Positions 17,740-25,598 of a stretch of 64,000 nt of DNA are shown piece by piece. Made by a program: the position numbers and the translations under genes. The stretch is taken from positions 62,001 through 126,000 of the forward strand of contig DCFX01000008.1 in the NCBI GenBank assembly GCA_002314445.1, read 5' to 3'. The notes below the pieces were generated by a model that worked only from the letters and a program-made list of their open reading frames with translations, made no database searches and was not told where the DNA came from. Positions within the stretch are counted from its first letter, which is position 1. Each line of letters opens with the position of its first letter. The stretch is from Treponema sp. UBA1793 (GTDB lineage: Bacteria > Spirochaetota > Spirochaetia > Treponematales > Treponemataceae).

Positions 17740-18801
17740 CTAAAAATTAAATCCGTACACTGTTACAGCCTTGTATTTTTCTCCCGGTTGAAGAATGCAG
17801 GAAGGAAAATCGCTCATATTCGGCGAATTCGGGAAACATTGTGTCTCAAGACAGACAGCTCCGTGTTTTTCGTATATGCGCCCGTTTTTTCCCTGAATAC
17901 CGCCGATCCAGTTTGCGGTATACAACTGCATGCCTTCCATATTGGAATCGACAGTCATACATCTTCCGGACGAAGGCTCCGTTACTTCTGCGATACGGAC
18001 AAGTCCAGAATCAGTTAAAGGCGCACCGCAGTGCGGATCTTCAGGTTTATATGCAGCAGTCACATAACAATGGTCATATCCGTTTCCCACAAGCTTTATA
18101 TCTTTTCCAATTCTTTTCTCGCTTGTAAAGTCGAACGGAGTATCCTTTACACTCAGCATTTTTCCGTTGGGAATAAGTTTTGCGTCTATATCGAGCGTAG
18201 ACTCGCAGTTCAGCTTGAGCAGATGATTTTCGATAGTCCCGCCGCCGGCAAGATTAAAATACGAATGATTCGTAAAATTTACGGGAGTGGCTTTGTCTGT
18301 TACGGCAGTATATCTGCACGTGAGGTTATTCCTGTCGTCGAGCAGATATGTCACTTCCGCTTTCATGCTGCCGGGAAAGCCCTGATCCCCATCCCGCGAA
18401 AGGTACGTAAATTTCATGCCTGACTGCGTTTTTGTGCTTACAGCCTTTGCATGCCACACCTTTTTGTCCCAGCCTGTAAAGCCTCCGTGCAGCGTATTCG
18501 TACCGTCATTCTTATCAAGCTGATACTTCGTGCCATCGATAGTAAAAGATGCTTTACCTATTCTGTTTGCAAAGCGGCCTATAAATGCGCCGAAAAAACA
18601 GTTTCCGTTGATATATCCGTCAAGTGTCGAATAACCGAGCGCCACATCCGTACACTTTCCCTCTGAATCTGTAAGAACGATACTCGTAATCGTACATCCG
18701 TAATCCGTGACCGAAAACGACATACGTTTGTTCTGAACTGTATACAGAGATACTTTTGTCCCGTCCGACAGCATGCCGAAACGCTGCTTTGTAATTTTCA
18801 T
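17740..18801 (-). CDS. galM: Galactose mutarotase (aldose 1-epimerase)
   Basis: 353 aa, normal length. NHSYFNLAGGG holds a catalytic histidine, and the catalytic base glutamate is in LETQCFPNSPN near residue 319. The enzyme interconverts alpha and beta anomers of galactose or glucose. AAGGAG is 8 bases before ATG. Only 11 bp separate it from the last flagellar accessory gene, so it may be transcribed from the flagellar operon, although its metabolic role has no obvious link. No signal peptide, so cytoplasmic. Confidence 0.95.
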   Translation of the reverse strand: MKITKQRFGMLSDGTKVSLYTVQNKRMSFSVTDYGCTITSIVLTDSEGKCTDVALGYSTLDGYINGNCFFGAFIGRFANRIGKASFTIDGTKYQLDKNDGTNTLHGGFTGWDKKVWHAKAVSTKTQSGMKFTYLSRDGDQGFPGSMKAEVTYLLDDRNNLTCRYTAVTDKATPVNFTNHSYFNLAGGGTIENHLLKLNCESTLDIDAKLIPNGKMLSVKDTPFDFTSEKRIGKDIKLVGNGYDHCYVTAAYKPEDPHCGAPLTDSGLVRIAEVTEPSSGRCMTVDSNMEGMQLYTANWIGGIQGKNGRIYEKHGAVCLETQCFPNSPNMSDFPSCILQPGEKYKAVTVYGFNF

Positions 18802-18812
18802 ATTGCAACTCC

Positions 18813-19487
18813 TTAACTATTCATATCAAGCACCATCTGGACTTCCGACAGCGAACACGACAGCTGTTTTGCTATCTGCTCAACTGTAAAACCAGTTGCT
18901 GCCAATTCCGTTACGTGATGATTGAAATCTTTCTTCGGTGCGATTGGTGTTTCTGAAAAATATACCTTCGGTGTGATGACAGGAACTTCCGCGTATGCAG
19001 TTCCATCGCTCTGTACCGTAACTTTAGCTTCCGTATTTACAATCTTCGCACCGCTATCCGAAAAAAGAGGCGGCTGCATACCTGCGGCCATTATTCCCGT
19101 ATCCGTCACCTCATATGATGCTTCCGGTTTCGGTTTTGTTCCACCCGCAGTATGTTTATATGTCTCTTCAGCCCGCTTTGCAGCGGCCGGTATCCTGTTT
19201 ACAGCTTTATTAAGCGTGGACACTGATGCGCTTCTTTCTTCTTCCGCACGGACAAGGGCAATGCGTTTGTCCGCCTCTGCAATAACAAGTTTTAATTTCT
19301 GAATTCTGTCGTCAATAAGATTAATATTCCGTTCAGTATTTCTGTTTATGTCCATTATCATGTTGTTCATTTCCGAACGGGTTTTTGAGATTATATCGTC
19401 TGTTGAAAACAATTTTTTAAATTTAATAAGGAATACTATCCAGAGAACAATAGTAAGTATGCCTATAGTAACTACAAAAGCTGTCAT
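18813..19487 (-). CDS. SwrB/YlxL-like (DUF6115-type) membrane-anchored flagellar accessory protein
   Basis: 224 aa. One N-terminal membrane helix (residues 2-22), a coiled coil (about 30-90), a low-complexity linker, and a short C-terminal helix-turn-helix-like module, HHVTELAATGFTVEQIAKQL plus SLSEVQMVL. This architecture and its place just after fliA match B. subtilis SwrB (YlxL), which sits next to sigD and promotes flagellar export through FliP. Assignment is from architecture and synteny, not from an alignment. The linker is rich in Pro, Thr and Ala. Function in spirochaetes unknown. Confidence 0.6.
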   Translation of the reverse strand: MTAFVVTIGILTIVLWIVFLIKFKKLFSTDDIISKTRSEMNNMIMDINRNTERNINLIDDRIQKLKLVIAEADKRIALVRAEEERSASVSTLNKAVNRIPAAAKRAEETYKHTAGGTKPKPEASYEVTDTGIMAAGMQPPLFSDSGAKIVNTEAKVTVQSDGTAYAEVPVITPKVYFSETPIAPKKDFNHHVTELAATGFTVEQIAKQLSCSLSEVQMVLDMNS

Positions 19488-19508
19488 TCTACCTCGTATT
19501 GTGCAATT

Positions 19509-19850
19509 TTACCTCGTTATGTTAATATGCTGTCCCAGATAAGATTCCCGGAAACCTTCATCTGCAGCTTTATCTTCCTGTTCCTCTTCTGTCTGCTTTT
19601 TTTTCTGTGTCTTTCCGTCAGCTGCCCCACCCTGCGTTCCACTCTGCCCTTCATCCTTTATTGCAGACGATTTCGCTTCATTATCAGCTGAACGCTGTAC
19701 TTTTTCGGCCAGTTCCTTGTTCTTCTTTACAATGTTCTGTTGCTGCATCGCCTCTGTGAGCGCAGGCCCTTCCTGAGCATGTGCTACAGTCTGTGCAACA
19801 GTAGCCATTTGAGCATACATTGTCTGAAGGTCAATTGGTTGAATAGCCAT
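19509..19850 (-). CDS. Small hydrophilic protein of the fliA region
   Basis: 113 aa, no signal peptide or membrane helix. N-terminal half is Gln/Ala-rich helix (MAIQPIDLQTMYAQMATVAQ), C-terminal half is highly charged and low complexity (Lys/Glu/Gln/Gly). It overlaps the end of the FapA-like gene by 20 bp. I do not recognise a named family. Its conserved-looking start and position between FapA-like and SwrB-like genes suggest a flagellar accessory or coupling role, which is inference. Confidence 0.65.
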   Translation of the reverse strand: MAIQPIDLQTMYAQMATVAQTVAHAQEGPALTEAMQQQNIVKKNKELAEKVQRSADNEAKSSAIKDEGQSGTQGGAADGKTQKKKQTEEEQEDKAADEGFRESYLGQHINITR

Positions 19851-21798
19851 CTGGTTCCTTTATCTCAGCTGCAGGCGGTTCATATTTACCGCGTTTTACA
19901 AAACTGTTCTCGTAATAAAACGTAACACTTGTAACTTCCGTATGAACTTCATCGAGAACATCCCTCACATATATTTTCACACCGGCATATACAGTACCGG
20001 AAGCCTTTACTTTTCCAACAACCTTTAGTTCCCTCAGATGTCTCTGGAGTTTTTCTATTTCGGCAGACATCTCCGACGACTCGGCATTAATCTGATCTCT
20101 GCGTTCCCTGAGTTTTGTAAGGTTGTCTTCTTTGTCTTTAGGAAGCATACGGCGGATCTTTTTCTGATTTTCAAGCGTGGAAATATCAAGATCGATGTTC
20201 TCAAGCTCTTTCACAAGATCGCCCTGTTTATCCTGAAGCTCATCAAGACGCTGTTTGGCACGCGGATCAAAACCAACTTCAAGAATCGTTTCCGCACCGC
20301 CTCCGGGAGAACCGATATTTTTTGCAGCGATTTCTTCCGTTGCAAAAAGGTGTCCGCCGGTAATCTGCGCCTTTTTTCCGTTAAGGATGATATTTTTCAT
20401 TGCGGTCACTTCGGAATTCATGATGCTGTCAGTAACAATAACGGAATCTTCCACTTCAACTTTTGCAGCCTGAATAAATTTTGCCCACAGCGATTTTTTA
20501 CCTGTAATGCATCCTTCATCTTTGCCGAATATTCCCTGCTGGACGATAATGTCTCCGCCCGCATTAACCCTGCATCTGCCGACGGTACCGCTCACCTCGA
20601 CATTTCCGGAAGCGTCAACATTAAAGCCGTCTTCTACGTTTCCCTTTATAATAATAGTTCCCAGAAATTTAATATTTCCCGTTTTTATATTGACGCCGTC
20701 GAGCTGCAGAAGGGGTTCTACCGTAATCTTACCGGCTATAAGCATAACCTGGCCGTCTTCTTCTGCAACAACAGTAACACCGTCAGAATCAAGCTTCACA
20801 TTCTGCCCGAGCGGAATCGGTATGTCCTTTCCATTCTTTGCCTCCAGATACCGGCCGAACAGAGTCTTTCCGCTTTTGCCGCGCTCTGCAGGAATTTTCT
20901 GTGCAAGGCGTCCGCCTTTTATGACATTCTGAATAAGATTGAGTTCCTTAAAGTCAACCTGACCGTTTGCAGATTCTTTAGCATGCAGCTTCGTCGGGTC
21001 AGTTTCAAAATCGTATGCAATATATGCATCACGTCCGTCGACGGGCGGAATACCTTCCGCAACTACATACGGCACGTTGTAAACAGGATTATCAACAAAC
21101 TCCGTAATTTTATCTTCGCTTATGCCGGCTGCCACACCCTGGGTCTTCAGAGCCCGCTCAATCATTGAATAGCTTATATCCGAGCCGCTCATAGCAGGCG
21201 CAGTTGCAGTAACAGTTGCCTTCATTTCATCTTTTGAAACATCTATGGCAATAATCGCATCGCCTGCAGGAATATGTTTGTACTCACCGACAGGTTCATA
21301 CTCACAATCAGTTCCCTGCTTCAGATATTTTTTTACGAGATCATCTTCTATTTTTGTTGTATCGGGACGTTTAAGCTGCTGCACGACTTCCTTTTCGTCA
21401 ACAGGTTTTCCCTGTCCGGAAGGAAGCAGTACTTTTAACATAATCTGAGAACCGAAATGCCTGATATAATACATTCCGTCGCGGTCGGCAATCTTCTGCA
21501 CTTCCGATTCATTTTCGCTGCCGAATAAATCGTCGGCAGCTGATTTTTTTGACAGCTTGATGGTATCGGGATTCTGGTAGATGCGCAGCTTCCACGGCTT
21601 CTTACCGATGCCAAGGAAACCTTCGCTTCCCCGCTCTACGACTTCATACTGAAGATTCGCTGTCCGTGTATCAAGTTGAACCGATGCGTCCGCGAGGGCT
21701 TCTTCAACGGAATCGGCGTTTACATCGACATTGTGCATCGTATTGTCGCGTTCGAGGAAGTCCTTCATGTCTTCACGAATCTTTTCCAGCGATACCAT
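19831..21798 (-). CDS. FapA (DUF342) family protein with N-terminal Jag-N-like domain
   Basis: 655 aa. Residues about 1-75 look like a Jag-N domain (EEALADASVQLDTR ... EGFLGIGKKPWKLRIY). The middle is the beta-helical DUF342/FapA region (GNVEDGFNVDASGNVEVSG, GGDIIVQQGIFGKDEG), resembling bactofilin/MinC-like polymer-forming solenoids, followed by a coiled coil (about 530-600). No membrane segment. FapA proteins are found beside fliA in many flagellated bacteria but their function is not settled; a cytoplasmic scaffold for flagellar placement or secretion is plausible. It begins 4 bp after fliA. Confidence 0.85.
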   Translation of the reverse strand: MVSLEKIREDMKDFLERDNTMHNVDVNADSVEEALADASVQLDTRTANLQYEVVERGSEGFLGIGKKPWKLRIYQNPDTIKLSKKSAADDLFGSENESEVQKIADRDGMYYIRHFGSQIMLKVLLPSGQGKPVDEKEVVQQLKRPDTTKIEDDLVKKYLKQGTDCEYEPVGEYKHIPAGDAIIAIDVSKDEMKATVTATAPAMSGSDISYSMIERALKTQGVAAGISEDKITEFVDNPVYNVPYVVAEGIPPVDGRDAYIAYDFETDPTKLHAKESANGQVDFKELNLIQNVIKGGRLAQKIPAERGKSGKTLFGRYLEAKNGKDIPIPLGQNVKLDSDGVTVVAEEDGQVMLIAGKITVEPLLQLDGVNIKTGNIKFLGTIIIKGNVEDGFNVDASGNVEVSGTVGRCRVNAGGDIIVQQGIFGKDEGCITGKKSLWAKFIQAAKVEVEDSVIVTDSIMNSEVTAMKNIILNGKKAQITGGHLFATEEIAAKNIGSPGGGAETILEVGFDPRAKQRLDELQDKQGDLVKELENIDLDISTLENQKKIRRMLPKDKEDNLTKLRERRDQINAESSEMSAEIEKLQRHLRELKVVGKVKASGTVYAGVKIYVRDVLDEVHTEVTSVTFYYENSFVKRGKYEPPAAEIKEPDGYSTN

Positions 21799-21802
21799 GT
21801 GC

Positions 21803-22591
21803 TTACATAATTCCTTTACGAAGATTTGTCAATTTTGCACGGAGACGAAGATTGGCTTTCGTGTGAAGCTGTGAAATACGCGATTCACTCACATTCAGAA
21901 CCTGACCTATTTCTTTGAATGTAAGGTCCTCATGATAATACAATACGATTACCATTTTTTCCTTTTCCGGCAATTCATTTATGGCCTGTACTATGACTTT
22001 CTTTATCTCTTCACGTTCTACAATTGAGTCGGGATTCATGCTTGACGGAGATTCAATGCTGTCCCCTATCGACATATTTCCGGCATCATCGCCGTTATAC
22101 CAGACGTCGTTGAGCGACAGAACACTGGTACCCGACACTTTCATAATTGTACGGTGATAATCATCTTCACTCATACCCAGTGCATCCGCGATTTCCGCAT
22201 CGCCTGCAGTGCGTCCGAGTTTTGCTTCAAGGTTGTTTATTGTATCCTCTATTTCACGCGATTTCTGACGCACTGAACGGGGAACCCAGTCTATCTGACG
22301 AAGTTCATCGAAAATTGCACCGCGGATACGCGTAACAGCATATGTCTTAAATTTAACATTTTTTGCCGGGTCATATTTTTCTATAGCATCGAGCAGCCCG
22401 AACTGCCCGAAACCGACGAGATCATCAAATTCAACACTGTTCGGCATACCAACAGAAATTTTACCGGCAACGTATTTTACAAGAGGCATATACTGCTGTA
22501 TAAATTTGTCACGCAGTGCCGGCGATTTTGCTTTCCTGTATTCTGCCCAGAGATTATCTTCATCTTTTTCGTCGTTGACCTGATCTGCCAT
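21803..22591 (-). CDS. fliA: Flagellar sigma factor sigma-28 (FliA/WhiG)
   Basis: 262 aa, right length for the group. Region 2 contains KYVAGKISVGMPNSVEFDDL and GLLDAIEKYDP, region 3 holds RTAGDAEIADALGM, and region 4 has LTFKEIGQVLNVSESRISQL, the recognition helix of FliA/WhiG/SigD. It directs RNA polymerase to late flagellar and chemotaxis promoters (consensus TAAA-N15-GCCGATAA). Two places in this window have GCCGATA/CCGATA-like -10 elements (before flbD and before the 43-50 kb block). Confidence 0.95.
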   Translation of the reverse strand: MADQVNDEKDEDNLWAEYRKAKSPALRDKFIQQYMPLVKYVAGKISVGMPNSVEFDDLVGFGQFGLLDAIEKYDPAKNVKFKTYAVTRIRGAIFDELRQIDWVPRSVRQKSREIEDTINNLEAKLGRTAGDAEIADALGMSEDDYHRTIMKVSGTSVLSLNDVWYNGDDAGNMSIGDSIESPSSMNPDSIVEREEIKKVIVQAINELPEKEKMVIVLYYHEDLTFKEIGQVLNVSESRISQLHTKANLRLRAKLTNLRKGIM

Positions 22592-22607
22592 TATATACTC
22601 ACCCTTA

Positions 22608-23390
22608 TTAATTATCTTTATCTTTAGCCAGCACAGTACTTATTGCCCTTGCCATAAGCTGTGCATCCTGTACTGTCGAATCGCTTTTCGATTCTTTTTT
22701 ATTGCCCGCTTTTGAAAAATCAGAATCTTTTATAACATTATCGTCGGACTCCGCCGTTTTCAAATCCTGCAGTTCCGGAAGCTCATCGAGCGAATCATCC
22801 TCAAGATGTTCCAGGTCATCGTTTGAATAAACTGTGCCAGGCTGCTGCTGTTCCGCTGTTCCTGCTTCTCTGCCTGATATATTTTCCGCAGTTTCCTGAA
22901 GCGGAACAGGAACGAATCCGTCATTGGAACCGTCGTCATACTCATCTTCAGACTCTTTTTTTACAACCGGAGGCGGAACAATATCAGGTTCATTAATCGT
23001 GTCTATTTTTTCCGCAGTTTTTTCCGGCGTTCTGTCTGCCGGTAAATAATCACTTTTGTTAAGCATCTGATGATTTGATCCCACAAAAAACTGCGGCGAA
23101 TTTTCTTCCGAAGGCAGCTCTTCATCTTTTACGACGATATCGACAAGCCCACCTTTCTTCGATGATAATTCCGGTTCGCCCTCCGGTGTAACGGGAGAAG
23201 TCTGTGCGTCAACGCGGAGAATGCCTTCCATAAGAAATTGTATGAGAAAGGCAAGACCGCCGAACACAGCCGCAAAGATGACTGCCATCAGTATGATATG
23301 GCCGAACCCGCTGTGCGAAAAAAGACCTGCCGCAAAAGACAAAAGGAAGCCGCATGCTGCAAAAATTGTGATGAATTTTATATCTTTCAT
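22608..23390 (-). CDS. Membrane-anchored acidic protein between flhG and fliA
   Basis: The frame extends to 23414 but ATG 23390 (MKDIKFITIFAACGFLLSFAA) has GGGAGG 5 bases upstream, giving 260 aa. Two N-terminal membrane helices (about 5-20 and 29-52) are followed by a long Glu/Asp/Ser-rich, probably disordered cytoplasmic tail ending in a helix (LMARAISTVLAKDK). I do not recognise the family. It heads the fliA sub-operon after an 84-bp gap, so it is probably co-expressed with the sigma factor. Confidence 0.65.
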   Translation of the reverse strand: MKDIKFITIFAACGFLLSFAAGLFSHSGFGHIILMAVIFAAVFGGLAFLIQFLMEGILRVDAQTSPVTPEGEPELSSKKGGLVDIVVKDEELPSEENSPQFFVGSNHQMLNKSDYLPADRTPEKTAEKIDTINEPDIVPPPVVKKESEDEYDDGSNDGFVPVPLQETAENISGREAGTAEQQQPGTVYSNDDLEHLEDDSLDELPELQDLKTAESDDNVIKDSDFSKAGNKKESKSDSTVQDAQLMARAISTVLAKDKDN

Positions 23391-23434
23391 ATGGACCTCC
23401 CTTTTAGTAATCATTCAATTATCATTATTCATAT

Positions 23435-23440
23435 ATTATA
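23435..23440 (-). promoter_or_regulatory. Candidate -10 box for the fliA sub-operon
   Basis: TATAAT on the minus strand in the only real gap (84 bp, very A/T-rich) between flhG and fliA. No good -35 is visible at the right distance. Expected start about 35 bases before the ATG at 23390. Confidence 0.35.
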
Positions 23441-23474
23441 TTACATTTATGGATAAAAATACAGCTCATTTACT

Positions 23475-24362
23475 TTACTTCTTTTTCCCGAGAAATTTTC
23501 TCAGGAAGTTTGAAACGCCTTCATTCTCTGCCGGTTCCGTTTTTTCTATACGGCCGACGATATGTTTTATGCACATCGCAGGTTTTGACGTAGGATTGAC
23601 GACGAGAAACGGCTTCTGCCTGATAACGGAAGCCTGTACGACAGGATCATCGTATACGAAACCTATATAGTCGACTTTATAACCGAGAAACTGCCCTACG
23701 ATTGTTATTATGCGTTCCGAAATACGTTTTCCTTCATCCGCAGAATGAACTCTGTTTACAAGCAGTTTCAGGTTTACCTGATGGTCAACGATTTCGGTCG
23801 TGATTATTTTTATTATTCCGTATGCATCCGTTATAGCTGTCGGCTCCGGCGTAGTGACGACATATACTTCGTCGGCGGCAGCAACAAACTGGAGAACGTT
23901 ATTGGCAATACCGGCGCCAGTATCTATTATGATGATATCAGCCGTTTCGAGGGAACTGAACTGTTTTGCAAAATCGCCGAGTTCTTCAACCGACAGGTTT
24001 GCTATTTTTGAAAAACCATTTGCACCTGCAATAAACTTTATGCCGAATTCCGTATCGAGAATAATTTCCTTCATCGTCTTTTTTTTGTTAATGACGTGCA
24101 TAAGATTGTATGTGGGAACAACATTAAGAAGAACGTTGACGTTAGCCATACCGAGATCTCCGTCTATCAGAATGACTTTTCTGCCTATTTGTGCGTATGC
24201 AATTGCCATGTTTACAGCGACATTTGTTTTTCCGACTCCGCCCTTTCCGCTCGTTATGGCTATGATGCGTGTTTTATGTCCGCCTCTTTCCGTTTCTGAC
24301 GTTTTTTTTGCAACGACATCATCTTTCATCAGCTCTCTTAATTCTTCTGCCTGCTCTTCCAT
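23475..24362 (-). CDS. flhG: Flagellar number/placement ATPase FlhG (MinD family)
   Basis: 295 aa. Deviant Walker A GKGGVGKT at residues 39-46 after an N-terminal extension (about 30 aa) that in FlhG/YlxH proteins activates the FlhF GTPase. Switch region IDGDLGMANVNVLL and the IIIDTGAGI Walker B are present. FlhG controls flagellar number and position with FlhF. It begins 3 bp after the flhF stop. Confidence 0.92.
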   Translation of the reverse strand: MEEQAEELRELMKDDVVAKKTSETERGGHKTRIIAITSGKGGVGKTNVAVNMAIAYAQIGRKVILIDGDLGMANVNVLLNVVPTYNLMHVINKKKTMKEIILDTEFGIKFIAGANGFSKIANLSVEELGDFAKQFSSLETADIIIIDTGAGIANNVLQFVAAADEVYVVTTPEPTAITDAYGIIKIITTEIVDHQVNLKLLVNRVHSADEGKRISERIITIVGQFLGYKVDYIGFVYDDPVVQASVIRQKPFLVVNPTSKPAMCIKHIVGRIEKTEPAENEGVSNFLRKFLGKKK

Positions 24363-24365
24363 TTT

Positions 24366-25598
24366 TTATTTTTCTCCAAATAGGTCTTCAATATGAACGC
24401 GGTCTACATCAAATCCTGACAGGTTGATAAGGAAATCTATTACATGTGCACGACGAAGATTTCTTGTCACATACTGACCGTCCGTTATGTACGACATACT
24501 CTTATGCTTTGTGTTCAGCACGCTTATTATATTGCCGTACTGATGCGATTCATCACATTTTGTTACTATGACGGAATTGTAATGGAACGGTTCGTAATTT
24601 TCCATTATATTTTCAAGATCTCGTGCTTTAGTTGAAGCGGCTACAGACAGATACACGTCAGGATTAAGACCTTCAATCTGCAGCAATGATTTCATTTCGC
24701 CTATATGCACGGAATCGTTCGGGCTGTATCCGCTCGTGTCTATAAAAATGGCATCGGCACAGTCTTTCTTTTCTTCGTAAATCTTTTTCATATCGTCAAC
24801 AGATTCTGCTTTCTGGACCTGCGTTCCGATTATTTCCCCGTATTTTGAAATCTGCTCGTACGCGCCGACACGCATGCTGTCTATTGTAACTATACATAAT
24901 TCAGGAAGTGCATAGTGCGCCTTCTTTGCATCCATAACCATCTTTACGGCGAATTTCGTAATTGTTGTTGTCTTACCCACCCCCGTCGGTCCGACGATGA
25001 CCACAACATGCGGCGGCCGGACAGCCCGTTCAGGAATAATAGAAATAGATTCACCTATCCAGTCTACAACAGTCCGCTCTACTTTCTTAAAATCGTCAAG
25101 CGCCTCAAGGGAAAAGGATGATTTTATTCTGTCCGAAATAGTAGAAATGAATGAATAGGTAAATTCATTCTCTGCAAGAAGTTCTTCAATTTTTTTGATT
25201 GTCGGATGTTTATCCGCAGATACTGCAATGCTCTGTATCTGCTTTGTGAGGTTCGTCTGCAGTTCACTGAATTTCGTGTCGAGCGTTGTCATCTGGTTTG
25301 AAACAGCGGCAGCTTTTAGAAAATCGTCTCTGTTTTTCTTAAAGGCTGCAATTTCATCTTCCGGAGTTTTCTGCGGCTGGGCAGCGGCATACTGATGATT
25401 ATCATTCCCATTGTTTACTGAATACGTTACTTCGACCCATTCTTTCTGACCAAGCCCGAGAAAGCCTCCGTGCAGGATCTGCCTCTTTCCGCGGATAGTA
25501 TATTCATGTCCGAACATCTTGAACAGCTTTTCCTTGCATTCGGCAAGCGAGCCTGCTGATATTTTCTGTACCGGTACGTCCTGCTCTCCATTATACAT
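24366..25598 (-). CDS. flhF: SRP-like GTPase FlhF
   Basis: 410 aa. GTPase P-loop GPTGVGKT at residues 203-210, with ASTKARDLENIM and VTKCDESHQYGNI corresponding to later G motifs of the SRP/FtsY/FlhF class. The N-terminal basic region (residues about 15-60) includes GGFLGLGQKEWVEV, which closely resembles the GFLGIGKKPWK stretch of the FapA-like protein encoded nearby. FlhF directs the site of flagellar assembly, here the cell ends. It overlaps flhA by 8 bp. Confidence 0.95.
   Translation of the reverse strand: MYNGEQDVPVQKISAGSLAECKEKLFKMFGHEYTIRGKRQILHGGFLGLGQKEWVEVTYSVNNGNDNHQYAAAQPQKTPEDEIAAFKKNRDDFLKAAAVSNQMTTLDTKFSELQTNLTKQIQSIAVSADKHPTIKKIEELLAENEFTYSFISTISDRIKSSFSLEALDDFKKVERTVVDWIGESISIIPERAVRPPHVVVIVGPTGVGKTTTITKFAVKMVMDAKKAHYALPELCIVTIDSMRVGAYEQISKYGEIIGTQVQKAESVDDMKKIYEEKKDCADAIFIDTSGYSPNDSVHIGEMKSLLQIEGLNPDVYLSVAASTKARDLENIMENYEPFHYNSVIVTKCDESHQYGNIISVLNTKHKSMSYITDGQYVTRNLRRAHVIDFLINLSGFDVDRVHIEDLFGEK

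Noticed and set aside
20038..21168. Long plus-strand frame (376 codons) opposite the FapA-like gene
   Set aside because: Antisense to a well-supported coding region; its Phe/Ile/Asn-rich composition is what reverse reading of that gene gives.
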